A stretch of DNA of 60,067 nt from a virus: IMG/VR virus record IMGVR_UViG_3300025894_001094, positions 1 to 60,067 of that record; one strand, given 5' to 3'. A program made the position numbers and the translations under genes. Below the pieces are notes generated by a model, which saw only the letters and a program-made list of their open reading frames with translations, made no database searches and was not told the DNA's origin. This document shows positions 35,079 through 42,502 of the stretch, piece by piece. Numbering within the stretch: the first letter of the stretch is position 1; the number at the start of each line of letters is the position of its first letter.

Positions 35079-35324
35079 TTATACAGTCCTCACAATGTAT
35101 GCGGGTTTAGATGAATCTAATTTCAAGGAATCATCCTTGACCTCAAATGCTTTCCAAGAAGCTTCGAACTCAGAAAATCCCTCAGCAGTTCTAGGAATTT
35201 CATCCCAGATCTCAGCATTCTTCAATGCGTCAAACAAAAACTCTGAAATAACTTCCTGTTTCTTTGCTGCACGATCAGCAACGTACTCAGCATAGGTGTC
35301 AAAATCAGTAATCCGTTTAGTCAT
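35079..35324 (-). CDS. Small unidentified protein (81 aa)
   Basis: The product (MTKRITDFDTYAEYVADRAA at the start, EGFSEFEASWKAFEVKDD later) is mixed helix and strand with no motif. Its ATG overlaps the stop of the 42-aa ORF (TAATG), and it is followed after one base by the 52-aa membrane protein, so four tiny genes form a coupled run downstream of a perfect sigma70 promoter. Confidence 0.6.
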   Translation of the reverse strand: MTKRITDFDTYAEYVADRAAKKQEVISEFLFDALKNAEIWDEIPRTAEGFSEFEASWKAFEVKDDSLKLDSSKPAYIVRTV

Positions 35325-35452
35325 TACACTTTCTCCTGTGAATTTGCTATCTTCAAAGCAAATCTTAACAACTTTGCATCTTTACCTGCTTTTTGCATCA
35401 CAGGAGCACCTTTAGGTGCATTCTTAAGAGTTTCTATAGAAACGTTTTTCAA
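35324..35452 (-). CDS. Small basic ORF with TTG start (42 aa)
   Basis: TTG at 35452 is preceded by GATGAGGAATTAAA, a good ribosome site, and overlaps the TGA of the 31-aa ORF as TTGA; the stop overlaps the next ATG as TAATG. The product (KNVSIETLKNAPKGAPVMQK then AGKDAKLLRF) is helical and basic. Overlaps on both sides strongly support expression despite the small size. Confidence 0.6.
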   Translation of the reverse strand: MKNVSIETLKNAPKGAPVMQKAGKDAKLLRFALKIANSQEKV

Positions 35453-35544
35453 TTTAATTCCTCATCGTTTAAAATCATATTATAAGATACTTTTCGGAAT
35501 AATACAAGTGAATTGTGGGAATACATTATATTCCACTTCTTCAT
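35449..35544 (-). CDS. Tiny leader ORF (31 aa)
   Basis: ATG at 35544 is preceded by GAAGGAAAC, an excellent ribosome site, about 40 bases downstream of a perfect consensus promoter. The product is MKKWNIMYSHNSLVLFRKVS plus 11 residues. It ends as TTGA, coupling to the TTG-started 42-aa gene. It may be a true early micro-protein or a coupling leader. Confidence 0.5.
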   Translation of the reverse strand: MKKWNIMYSHNSLVLFRKVSYNMILNDEELN

Positions 35545-35588
35545 GTTTCCTTCGGTAATGTGTGACTATTCGTCGCATTATGAGGAGC

Positions 35589-35617
35589 ATTATACCGCGA
35601 TTATGCGGATCTGTCAA
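35589..35617 (-). promoter_or_regulatory. Perfect consensus sigma70 promoter for the small-gene run
   Basis: Minus strand: TTGACA (35617-35612), 17-bp spacer, TATAAT (35594-35589), exact at both hexamers with optimal spacing. The start would be about 35582, just upstream of the 31-aa ORF. It overlaps the last codons of the 74-aa gene. Confidence 0.85.
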
Positions 35618-35825
35618 GCTTTATTTTTCTCTTTTCTGCTGCTGTAAGGTCACGAAACTTTCTTCGAGAAACTGACCACTGCTTCTTAGGGGCAGAGAAG
35701 TAAATCGCCTCAGAGGACCCCACAGGGACGTATCCGATGAGGTTTGTGCCCTCGGTGATGTATATGTGATTTGCTTGGGGATAGTTACATTTATCCCAGA
35801 TAGTGATTTCTTGACGTACTCGCAT
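35601..35825 (-). CDS. Small unidentified early protein (74 aa)
   Basis: The product (MRVRQEITIWDKCNYPQANH, ITEGTNLIGYVPVGSSEAIY, KKQWSVSRRKFRDL) is basic and strand-rich. GGAG lies 7 bases before the ATG, and a TTGACA/TAAGAT promoter lies just upstream. No homologue recognised; position behind a strong early promoter suggests a host-takeover function, which is inference only. Confidence 0.6.
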   Translation of the reverse strand: MRVRQEITIWDKCNYPQANHIYITEGTNLIGYVPVGSSEAIYFSAPKKQWSVSRRKFRDLTAAEKRKIKLDRSA

Positions 35826-35852
35826 AGGGAAACTCCATAATGTGATGATAAC

Positions 35853-35881
35853 ATCTTACCACATATAGGAATTTGTGTCAA
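35853..35881 (-). promoter_or_regulatory. Sigma70-type promoter for the 74-aa gene
   Basis: Minus strand: TTGACA (35881-35876), 17-bp spacer, TAAGAT (35858-35853), with a start about 20 bp before the ATG at 35825. Strong match apart from one base of the -10. Confidence 0.78.
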
Positions 35882-35970
35882 GTATTTTTGAGGTGTGGGG
35901 GAAATTAAGTTGCGATAGATAACTAGGTAGGGTCTCCGCACATATCCTAATTTGTTTATTTAGATATACT

Positions 35971-36000
35971 CAATCCCACAATTACCCACATTATCCCATA
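35971..36000. repeat. Three tandem 10-bp repeats in the longest intergenic gap
   Basis: The plus strand reads caatcccaca, attacccaca, ttatcccata in direct succession, sharing (A/T)xxCCCA(C/T)A at a one-helical-turn period. It lies in the 225-bp gap upstream of two early promoters and beside a TCTAAATA octamer on the minus strand (35958-35965). A protein-binding array is possible. A 20-codon frame also crosses it. Confidence 0.4.
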
Positions 36001-36030
36001 ATTTGTTTCTCATAGTGTACATTGTATAGT

Positions 36031-36050
36031 TTATGAAACATAATTCATAA
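36031..36050 (-). terminator. AT-rich hairpin directly after the FkbM gene
   Basis: Minus strand: TTATGAA, 6-base loop, TTCATAA, directly after the stop codon at 36051. The stem is only A/T-rich with a single G-C pair, and no U run follows, so this is a weak terminator candidate or an mRNA 3'-end structure. Confidence 0.3.
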
Positions 36051-36794
36051 TTACTGCATTCTACGAAACACGTGTTCCGTGTTTATTGATTGGGTATACC
36101 CTTGAGCAACAACTTTTTTGTGTACTAAAATATAGTCATTTCTTATACGATTAACAAGCACATAGTCATATTTTTCGGTGAACCTTTCCATTATTTCTTT
36201 AAGTGTACCCGATCTTCTAAAGATTTCTATTATCACCACAGGTTTATCTCGTTGTAAGATATCATTGCAATGAGACACGAAATAATTTTCTGATTGTTCT
36301 ATATCGACTTTAATAAGATCAATGTTTTGAATATCGTATCTATAAGCAAATCTATCAAACTTCGTTACCGGCACTCTGAAATTTTCATCATCTCTTTCAA
36401 CATAATTCCCTGATTTAAGTGATTCCGGAAATGGATGAAGAGAAGTATAACCCCCCCATAATGCTGATTTAACACGAGTCGAACCCTCAACCTCATGTAT
36501 GGCATAGTTATGATGAGTAATGTTATTATACTGTTGATTATTTATTTTCGCACATTCTATAAAAGGCGAATACATTTCTATTGCGTGTACATGATCGAAG
36601 TTTCTGGCAAAAATATTACTTGCTGCTCCATATGATGATCCAATATCAATACAGGTGCGAAAGTTTTGAACATAACTCATTGCGCTATAGAACATTCCTT
36701 TTTGCCATTGCAGAGATTCGAGTGAATAATCATCATAAGCAAGATCTTTTTCATCATGAAGAAGAGTCCAACCTTTGACTATTTTAGTTTTCAT
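36051..36794 (-). CDS. FkbM-like methyltransferase (247 aa)
   Basis: I choose the ATG at 36794; a longer frame reads back through the DUF454 gene. FRTCIDIGSSYGAASNIFAR is SAM motif I, HAIEMYSPF motif II, and VPVTKFDRFAYRYDIQNIDL with IKVDIEQSENYF the FkbM C-terminal signature. It overlaps the DUF454 gene by 11 bases and is the last gene of the operon that begins with the nuclease and bilin genes. Substrate unknown. Confidence 0.8.
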   Translation of the reverse strand: MKTKIVKGWTLLHDEKDLAYDDYSLESLQWQKGMFYSAMSYVQNFRTCIDIGSSYGAASNIFARNFDHVHAIEMYSPFIECAKINNQQYNNITHHNYAIHEVEGSTRVKSALWGGYTSLHPFPESLKSGNYVERDDENFRVPVTKFDRFAYRYDIQNIDLIKVDIEQSENYFVSHCNDILQRDKPVVIIEIFRRSGTLKEIMERFTEKYDYVLVNRIRNDYILVHKKVVAQGYTQSINTEHVFRRMQ

Positions 36795-37206
36795 TTCTTT
36801 TTTGATATTCCTCTTCGGATCCTGGATATTGTGTCCAGCAGTAGGTTGCAACCATTGTCATGAAAATTGTTGACCATAGCAGTGCGTTGAGATTATACGT
36901 TGTGAACCATAGAAAGAGTAGTGAGGAAGACATCACAGTGACCATGGCATATTTTGCTTTGGTTGGAAAGATTCTTTTCTCTACGAAGTTTGTGAGAAAT
37001 GGTCCAAAATGTTTGTGATTATACAGGTAATCATGCATACGTTTTGATGACTTCGAGAAACAATATGCAGAGAATACAAGAAATATTGAGAATGGAATAC
37101 CGGGTGTGACAAATCCGATATAAGCAAAAACCAGAGATATCATCCCGAGTGTGTACCATAGTGCTTTCTTAATACGGGAACTGTTGTTTTTTGAATTGTG
37201 TGACAT
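36784..37206 (-). CDS. DUF454 (YbaN-like) inner-membrane protein (140 aa)
   Basis: The hallmark GFVTPGIPFSIFLVFSAYCF then SKSSKRMHDYLYNHKHFGPF matches DUF454/YbaN (V-x-P-x-x-P-T-x-P-F...ArsS-x-r...l-x-x-hp-x-fGp). Membrane segments are at about 16-32, 34-50 and 88-125. In bacteria YbaN-like proteins are short inner-membrane proteins of unclear function, often near recR or heme/iron genes. Here the gene follows heme oxygenase and bilin reductase in one operon. Probably acquired from a bacterium. Confidence 0.8.
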   Translation of the reverse strand: MSHNSKNNSSRIKKALWYTLGMISLVFAYIGFVTPGIPFSIFLVFSAYCFSKSSKRMHDYLYNHKHFGPFLTNFVEKRIFPTKAKYAMVTVMSSSLLFLWFTTYNLNALLWSTIFMTMVATYCWTQYPGSEEEYQKRNEN

Positions 37207-37837
37207 AATCGGGTTCTAGTCCAAGGGATATCATGACGTTTTTTGAGTTGGTGTTTTCGAGTTGATTTCGACAATATTTAGATCGATTAGATTTATAGTC
37301 TTTTAGATGTACCCAATCAACGGTGGTATTCATGAGAGTGTCAAGATCTTTGAACCATGCGTGAAGATTTTCTTTTCCCATGTGAACGAGGTTTTTGATC
37401 TCTTTGGGGTCATCGGTTGCACCAGCAACTACCATATGAGGGGAGAATATTTCCCGTGCCCAAGGGGGTAATGCACGTGTGCGTTTGGGAATATAGGGGG
37501 TTACGTTGGTGATGAAATCTTTGGATGCTTGGGAGTAGTTTTTGGAGACTGGTGACATGTCATGAAAACATCCGGTGACTTTGTTCTTGCCACAAATGAT
37601 ATCAAACCCGTATATGGGCATGGGATAATCGTCTTTTGAGAAACAGGCAATATGCATCATCCACATTTTTTTGGTGTCGCGGCAGTCGATGATGGATATA
37701 TTTGCGAGATCGGTCTTTTTCGAGGTGTATCGAATATCCGTGTGCGGTCCATTTTGTGTGATAGTGGGTCGATCACAATGCCCTTCCATCATGATCTGAG
37801 CATATTTGCTGAAATCAATAAATTCATCCCATATCAT
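37169..37837 (-). CDS. pcyX: Ferredoxin-dependent bilin reductase (PcyX/PebS-type, 222 aa)
   Basis: Family features are MWMMHIACFSKDDYPMPIYG, FDIICGKNKVTGCFHDMSPV and a C-terminal FKKQQFPY. Asp93 in CFHDMSP aligns with the catalytic Asp105 of PebS. Phage PebS is 233 aa, PcyA about 245. Such enzymes reduce biliverdin IXalpha with ferredoxin electrons. The heme oxygenase that makes biliverdin is directly upstream with a 14-base overlap. PcyX is the metagenomic phage form that makes phycoerythrobilin; whether this is PcyX or PebS needs a tree, so the symbol is tentative. Confidence 0.85.
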   Translation of the reverse strand: MIWDEFIDFSKYAQIMMEGHCDRPTITQNGPHTDIRYTSKKTDLANISIIDCRDTKKMWMMHIACFSKDDYPMPIYGFDIICGKNKVTGCFHDMSPVSKNYSQASKDFITNVTPYIPKRTRALPPWAREIFSPHMVVAGATDDPKEIKNLVHMGKENLHAWFKDLDTLMNTTVDWVHLKDYKSNRSKYCRNQLENTNSKNVMISLGLEPDYVTQFKKQQFPY

Positions 37838-38372
37838 GGCTAGTCATCTCTAAGTGGTCTTTTGATATTGCGATATGCCATTTAAAACCGATTTTTACCT
37901 CGTCAATGTAAGGTCGATAAAGAGGAGCATCATAGGTCTCACAATACCGATCTCGAACCAATTGTCTTTTAGCAACTATCTGCTCGAATTGATACGCAGA
38001 AGCAGTGGTAGGATATTTTTGTTTCATAATTTGCCCACCATACATGAACCCCATATAATTCAGGTAGATATGTGCTCGAACATCAGAACAGACATTTTTG
38101 AGATAGGTAGCATAGGCAATAGCAATGTGAGACGGTTCTGCCCACCAAAATGCGCGAAGTTGTGCTAGATCGTTTTCTAGATAGGGCAAACGTCGAATAG
38201 AAGGATCAACACACAAGTCTAGAACAGAGAATATTTCAATGTTTGACATGAGATAAACAGCACGTTCTTCGTCTGTTTGATTGCCTTCGAACATTTTTAC
38301 ATTAAAAGGTTGTTCTTCTAATTCTTCATGCAAATAATGCGTTGCTGACCTGATCGCGTTGTTTGTACTCAT
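37824..38372 (-). CDS. Heme oxygenase (182 aa)
   Basis: ATG at 38372 follows GGAAACCATTG. ATHYLHEELEEQPFNVKMFE carries the proximal His (about residue 15), and VRAHIYLNYMGFMYGGQIMK is the distal helix that is AHxYxRYxGDLSGGQ in plant/cyanobacterial HO1. The distal helix keeps G-x-x-x-GGQ, but the Asp that organises water in HO-1 (Asp140 in human) is Phe here. It makes biliverdin for the bilin reductase just downstream. At 182 aa it is shorter than HO1 (about 240). Confidence 0.82.
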   Translation of the reverse strand: MSTNNAIRSATHYLHEELEEQPFNVKMFEGNQTDEERAVYLMSNIEIFSVLDLCVDPSIRRLPYLENDLAQLRAFWWAEPSHIAIAYATYLKNVCSDVRAHIYLNYMGFMYGGQIMKQKYPTTASAYQFEQIVAKRQLVRDRYCETYDAPLYRPYIDEVKIGFKWHIAISKDHLEMTSHDMG

Positions 38373-39039
38373 CAATGGTTTCCAGTAATTTGGTTGTGTG
38401 TGTATCTCTGTGCTCTACAAAAACTTGCTGTCCGGGTGACCCATTGAACGTCATCTCGTCTACGGAAACTATGGTAACGAGTTGGGTAATTGGCATTCCG
38501 GTGCGTTCTTCCCACATGATGGCATAAGCTGCTTCTTGCATGAAATATTGTCCGATCCAGTTTCGCTTCTTAGGTTTTCTGCTGGTTTTGAAATCGATGA
38601 TGGATAATTTCCCATCGAACTCAGCAACACAGTCAACACGCCCAGCAACGCCAAGGTGATCGCTGTATAACGGAAGCTCCTGTCCGAACACTGTTCCGAT
38701 TCGTTCATCTAGCACATCCTTTACTGTGAGAAATGATTGTATAATATTTGGGTTGAATTCTGCTTTCAAATCTTCCATTGACGTATTGTCAATATATTTT
38801 TCAATGAATTCGTGAACGGCAGTACCTCGCCGTGATGCAATTTCAGATACTTTGTTTGCTTCTTTGTCACCTACCTTCTTACGCCATGCTGCTATTGAAT
38901 CTTCGGAAAGAATCGATAGCACTGTGGTGATGGATGGGTAATTTTTACGCTCCACTGGATGCTCGTACACACGACCATTTTCTGTGGTGTGTGCGATCAT
39001 GTCAGTATAACCTAGATCTATTTTATCATGTTTAAACAC
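38326..39039 (-). CDS. RecB-like PD-(D/E)XK exonuclease (237 aa)
   Basis: I choose GTG at 39039, preceded by AAAAGGTTACCCCGC, because the product then starts (M)FKHDKIDLGYTDMIAHTTEN with NYPSITTVLSIL, the usual N-terminus of these phage nucleases. Catalytic residues are seen in AGRVDCVAEFDGKLSIIDFK (Asp, then Asp-x-Lys). An upstream extension would overlap the previous gene heavily. It probably degrades host DNA or acts in recombination. It overlaps heme oxygenase by 47 bases and has a perfect internal promoter upstream. Confidence 0.82.
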   Translation of the reverse strand: MFKHDKIDLGYTDMIAHTTENGRVYEHPVERKNYPSITTVLSILSEDSIAAWRKKVGDKEANKVSEIASRRGTAVHEFIEKYIDNTSMEDLKAEFNPNIIQSFLTVKDVLDERIGTVFGQELPLYSDHLGVAGRVDCVAEFDGKLSIIDFKTSRKPKKRNWIGQYFMQEAAYAIMWEERTGMPITQLVTIVSVDEMTFNGSPGQQVFVEHRDTHTTKLLETIDEYKQRDQVSNALFA

Positions 39040-39736
39040 GCGGGGTAACCTTTTGTTGATCCATACCGCGACCATCAGATATATCAGACTGATCGACACG
39101 CGATTGGTGAGTACTTAAAGGTTTATTATATAACATTACTCGCATGTTGTCAAGCTTTGGAATCTTAAATGAGTCATGATTGTGGTGAAATACGAATTCT
39201 GTCTTGGGAAATTCTCGAAATATGTCCCGCCATATAGGTCTCCAATTATTCAGCAAGCGATAATTGTTGGTGTCTGTTCGATCCGATGAGAGATACACAT
39301 CTGTGATTGACCTCATATTAAAATCGAATATGGTATCAAATCCATATAGATGAATAACATCCGGTTTGAATTTAGTTGCGGTGTAGTGTACTGCCATATG
39401 CCCACAATTAAAATTAGTGGCATTTCCCGCATATTTTGGAACGTGTGTGTAGAATTCTTTGATGTTGGGTGCGTATTTCATATAAAATGCGTGTCGAGAA
39501 TTCATCCAAATGCGAGGTCGTGTTCCTAGCACCCAATTATATTGATCAATTGCTATTTCACCAGCAGTGAGTGCTGCCATCATTTTAAAATCTACCATGC
39601 AAGTCGCATAGACTTCTTTTGCAGGAACTTCGAAGGGTGGCATGTTGCACAATATTTTAGTGCCTATCCTCGGTTCTTCCAAATAATATGATGCTTTATC
39701 ACCATTTCCTAAAACATGAATTTCTTTACTGCTCAT
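39032..39736 (-). CDS. Putative glycosyltransferase/DUF115-like protein (234 aa)
   Basis: The product begins SSKEIHVLGNGDKASYYLEE and includes YATCMVDFKMMAAL, QYNWVLGTRPRIWM and PDVIHLYGFDTIFDFNMRS, a layout resembling DUF115/sialyltransferase-like proteins (Rossmann start G-N-G, then an IYLxGxD block). It stands at the head of the glycan genes, overlapping the GT8-like gene by 11 bases. The similarity is weak and the role inferred. Its 3' end carries an embedded consensus promoter. Confidence 0.5.
   Translation of the reverse strand: MSSKEIHVLGNGDKASYYLEEPRIGTKILCNMPPFEVPAKEVYATCMVDFKMMAALTAGEIAIDQYNWVLGTRPRIWMNSRHAFYMKYAPNIKEFYTHVPKYAGNATNFNCGHMAVHYTATKFKPDVIHLYGFDTIFDFNMRSITDVYLSSDRTDTNNYRLLNNWRPIWRDIFREFPKTEFVFHHNHDSFKIPKLDNMRVMLYNKPLSTHQSRVDQSDISDGRGMDQQKVTPRV
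39125..39153 (-). promoter_or_regulatory. Perfect consensus sigma70 promoter inside the 3' end of the 234-aa gene
   Basis: Minus strand: TTGACA (39153-39148), 17-bp spacer, TATAAT (39130-39125), both exact. It would initiate about 80 bp before the exonuclease GTG and so drive exonuclease, heme oxygenase, bilin reductase, DUF454 and FkbM genes as one early operon. Confidence 0.8.
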
Positions 39737-40394
39737 TATAAATCATTTTCTCAATTTGCATATTACCTTTCAGTCCTGTCCAATGCATACACAATTTATT
39801 CGGTGAGTCTTCTCCGTCTAATAATTGTATACGCAACCAATTGTATATGTTAGGCAGATCTGTGATGTTGGATACTCGTTTTAATGGTGATTCTTTCAGG
39901 ATTTCGTGCAACACTTCCTGATCACCTTGCTTAGGGTTATCTATACAAGATCTTACCCACTCATTTAAAATTGTGGGTTTATCTCTTATCGCAATGACAC
40001 CAGAATTGTGCCACGTTTCACCGCGTCTTTTTGACCATGGTTTGTCTTCTACCATGCCAATTTTGTTATTTTCTATAAATTTAAAAATGCCAGATAGATC
40101 ACCAAGAACGTGTATATCAGTGTCCAACCACACTGTTTCATGACTATCGACGAGTTGCATCGTTTTTGGTTTCAAAAACCAACCGTTTGCTCTTTGTTTG
40201 GGTATATCAATCACATCAGCAAATTCACTGACCTGATATGCCCATGCTCTCGTCTCTGATGACATGCCAAAATCAGCAAGTACGATGGGAAGAGTATTAT
40301 GTTTCACATAATTTTTAAGAAACCACTTCAACTGCCATTCTGTTTTTGTGTCACACCCTGTAACAAATGCTCTAGGGTACTTGTATGATGCCAT
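39726..40394 (-). CDS. GT8-like glycosyltransferase (222 aa)
   Basis: ATG at 40394 follows TTGGAGTG; an upstream-extended frame is rejected. The DxD metal motif is in ETVWLDTDIHVLGDLSGIF, the acceptor region in ETWHNSGVIAIRDKP, and the C-terminal CMHWTGLKGN resembles the HxxGxxKPW loop of GT8/glycogenin enzymes. It would transfer a hexose from a nucleotide sugar with Mn2+. It overlaps the GT25 gene by 23 bases. Confidence 0.72.
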   Translation of the reverse strand: MASYKYPRAFVTGCDTKTEWQLKWFLKNYVKHNTLPIVLADFGMSSETRAWAYQVSEFADVIDIPKQRANGWFLKPKTMQLVDSHETVWLDTDIHVLGDLSGIFKFIENNKIGMVEDKPWSKRRGETWHNSGVIAIRDKPTILNEWVRSCIDNPKQGDQEVLHEILKESPLKRVSNITDLPNIYNWLRIQLLDGEDSPNKLCMHWTGLKGNMQIEKMIYNEQ

Positions 40395-41067
40395 ACGTAT
40401 CACTCCAATTATGTTTTGCTCTGCACCCAACATCTCTTTGAATAGTGGTAAAGTTGTCTCTTGCTTCTACTGGCCATGGATAATACTCTTGTAACCATGG
40501 AAAATTCTGTATATTCAAATATACATCAGTTGGACCCGCCATTGCGGTTTGAGTTGCATGTTCAATAAGACTTTGAGCACCTTCGGGTGATACTGAATAA
40601 GCATGAGCACCAGGAAAGTATCCTTTGGACACAAGCGGTTGAAATCCCATTTTTGGCGGTTGTTGAAACTGACCATAACTAGGGTGTCCAAAGTTGACAA
40701 TGTGCAGTTTTTGTTTAGTGCCATAGAGATATAGTTTATCAAAATTTTCTGGTATAGAATTCACAGCAACAGCATCGTGTTCTAATATGAGTAAGGTTTC
40801 GTTTAGAATTACACTCTGTTCCCATAATCTAAAATGAGACATGAAAGCAGACATACAATTTTTAACATATGATCCGCCATTTTCATTGAAATATTGACTT
40901 TCGATACCTTTATTTTTAAATAATGAGTATATCTGATCTTTCGGAGTTGTTGCTCTCCATTTCTCGACAGTAATATGTTTATTAGTACGTTCGAATGATT
41001 TGATACACCTATTAGCAGCAGCAACAGAGGCAGGTAAATCCATAATGGTTATAACATATGCTTTCAT
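40372..41067 (-). CDS. GT25-family glycosyltransferase, copy 1 (231 aa)
   Basis: The GT25 pattern is KAYVITIMDLPASVAAANRC at the N-terminus, then NCMSAFMSHFRLWEQSV and LLILEHDAVAVNSIP, where EHDA replaces the classic EDDA. The C-terminal HAYSVSPEGAQSLIEHA matches the family (AYxIsxxGAxkLl). GT25 enzymes add Gal or Glc in lipooligosaccharide synthesis and on collagen. It overlaps the second GT25 gene by four bases. Confidence 0.85.
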   Translation of the reverse strand: MKAYVITIMDLPASVAAANRCIKSFERTNKHITVEKWRATTPKDQIYSLFKNKGIESQYFNENGGSYVKNCMSAFMSHFRLWEQSVILNETLLILEHDAVAVNSIPENFDKLYLYGTKQKLHIVNFGHPSYGQFQQPPKMGFQPLVSKGYFPGAHAYSVSPEGAQSLIEHATQTAMAGPTDVYLNIQNFPWLQEYYPWPVEARDNFTTIQRDVGCRAKHNWSDTYGIIQVP

Positions 41068-41774
41068 TTCGTGGTCGTAGATATTGATGGTTGTATGGTG
41101 GTTGCGTAGTCAGTAAGGCACCCGAGCATGCGTGGCATCAGTTGCTTACACATGATAGCATCGTTTGGCCATGCACCGAAATGACGCACCAGTTCAATGA
41201 GTGTTCGTGCTCCTATTGGTGTTATATAGTATGCCGAATTTCCAGGTAATCCTTGTGGTATCTGCCTGTTCTCGTCTATCCATGGAGCATACATCACTGC
41301 GACACCATGGGACCATCTGCCTTGGTGCAACATGTTATGGTAAACAGCAGACTTCCGAGTTGCTCCACGAGGATCGTTGAGTGAGATGATGTTGTGTTTG
41401 TCTATCAATTCTTCTAAATCCAAACGGCGAGTGAATATAGCATCATGCTCTAATATCATATACTCCTCTTGTTCTTCGGCACACTGTTTCCACAGTCGGT
41501 AATGAGACATGAAGCATGCCATGCGTTTGGAGGGTTCAGCAGTTTCGTATGGAGTTTTATATAACCCGCTCTGTATGTCAAGATGCCCTTTGGTCCATGG
41601 ATAATTCCATTTAAGGTTATGTTCTTTGAATTGGTCGATTACATTATCTGCGTCAGTTGCTAGGTATTTGTCAATGACGAAATTGTTCTTGTAATGATTA
41701 CTTGAATCAATGCATTTGTCTGCAAGTTCAAACGAGTTTTTATCGTCTGATAATGTGATGATTTTTGCTCTCAT
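41064..41774 (-). CDS. GT25-family glycosyltransferase, copy 2 (236 aa)
   Basis: A clear paralogue of its neighbour: SKRMACFMSHYRLWKQCAEE then YMILEHDAIFTRRL, and NSAYYITPIGARTLIELV near the C-terminus. EHDA is again used as the metal-binding motif. Tandem GT25 copies with four-base overlaps suggest duplication followed by specialisation for successive sugars. Confidence 0.85.
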   Translation of the reverse strand: MRAKIITLSDDKNSFELADKCIDSSNHYKNNFVIDKYLATDADNVIDQFKEHNLKWNYPWTKGHLDIQSGLYKTPYETAEPSKRMACFMSHYRLWKQCAEEQEEYMILEHDAIFTRRLDLEELIDKHNIISLNDPRGATRKSAVYHNMLHQGRWSHGVAVMYAPWIDENRQIPQGLPGNSAYYITPIGARTLIELVRHFGAWPNDAIMCKQLMPRMLGCLTDYATTIQPSISTTTK

Positions 41775-42502
41775 AATATTGTGGTCCCCAGATATTTCTC
41801 AATTTGTGCGCCACCATATACACACAGGTGGTCATCGTCTTCACTCAGTACCTGATACCACCCATTCTCTGCTACTTGTAACAATTTTGTGTCGTGCAAT
41901 TCTTGGCAGAGTTCTTGGTTGAATTTCGCGGGTGGGTGCATGATCATTGGATCCATAAGATACTTATACCAATCTTGGTTGTCGGCAAACCCCTTTGGTT
42001 GAACCTTTGGTAATTCATATAACTCGAACAGGTTGCGGTGACGTGATGTGCGTGTACCAAACCCTATTGCGATATTTTGCTTGACACTTTCTCTGACATA
42101 TTTTGTGAGGTCTACCTTGTGTGATAGGTAGGTGTCATATCTCACTCGCACAATCAGATCATAGTGCTTCTCTATGCTCTTGAGTTGCTGGGCATGTCCC
42201 AATATCTGCTTGGTGTGGTGCTGGGTGCGTTCACGATATTCCGGATCTTTCAAACATCGTTCCCTCAGTGACCTCTGTTTGAATTGCAAATTTTCTATTG
42301 GCACATCAACCAGAGGGTGGTAGTGTATATGGGGTTCTTTTAGCAACAAACAATCTAAATTGGGTGGGATCAGGTGTGCCTTGGACCACCACGTAGCATA
42401 ATAGTAATCAGCATCTGGGAAATGTTTTTTTACAGATGTGTTGCAACGAATGAAACTCTCGTTCGTGCGCGGCACACCAGAGTAAAACACTGCTATGTTC
42501 AC
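41771..42502 (-). CDS. RxRYD-family putative glycosyltransferase, paralogue A (243 aa)
   Basis: It begins MNIAVFYSGVPRTNESF. The family motif is HYDLIVRVRYDTYLSHK, followed by NIAIGFGT, DPMIMHPPAKFN and a C-terminal AENGWYQVLSE with CVYGGAQIEKYLG. All these blocks recur in four other genes of the window. A GT-A-like enzyme is inferred from the Rossmann-like start, the R-x-R-Y-D metal-type motif, and company. It overlaps its neighbours by four bases on both sides. Confidence 0.6.
   Translation of the reverse strand: MNIAVFYSGVPRTNESFIRCNTSVKKHFPDADYYYATWWSKAHLIPPNLDCLLLKEPHIHYHPLVDVPIENLQFKQRSLRERCLKDPEYRERTQHHTKQILGHAQQLKSIEKHYDLIVRVRYDTYLSHKVDLTKYVRESVKQNIAIGFGTRTSRHRNLFELYELPKVQPKGFADNQDWYKYLMDPMIMHPPAKFNQELCQELHDTKLLQVAENGWYQVLSEDDDHLCVYGGAQIEKYLGTTIL

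Noticed and set aside
35621-35941. 106-aa minus-strand frame over the 74-aa gene
   Set aside because: It crosses a strong promoter, lacks a ribosome site and has low-complexity shadow composition; the 74-aa frame has both promoter and ribosome site.
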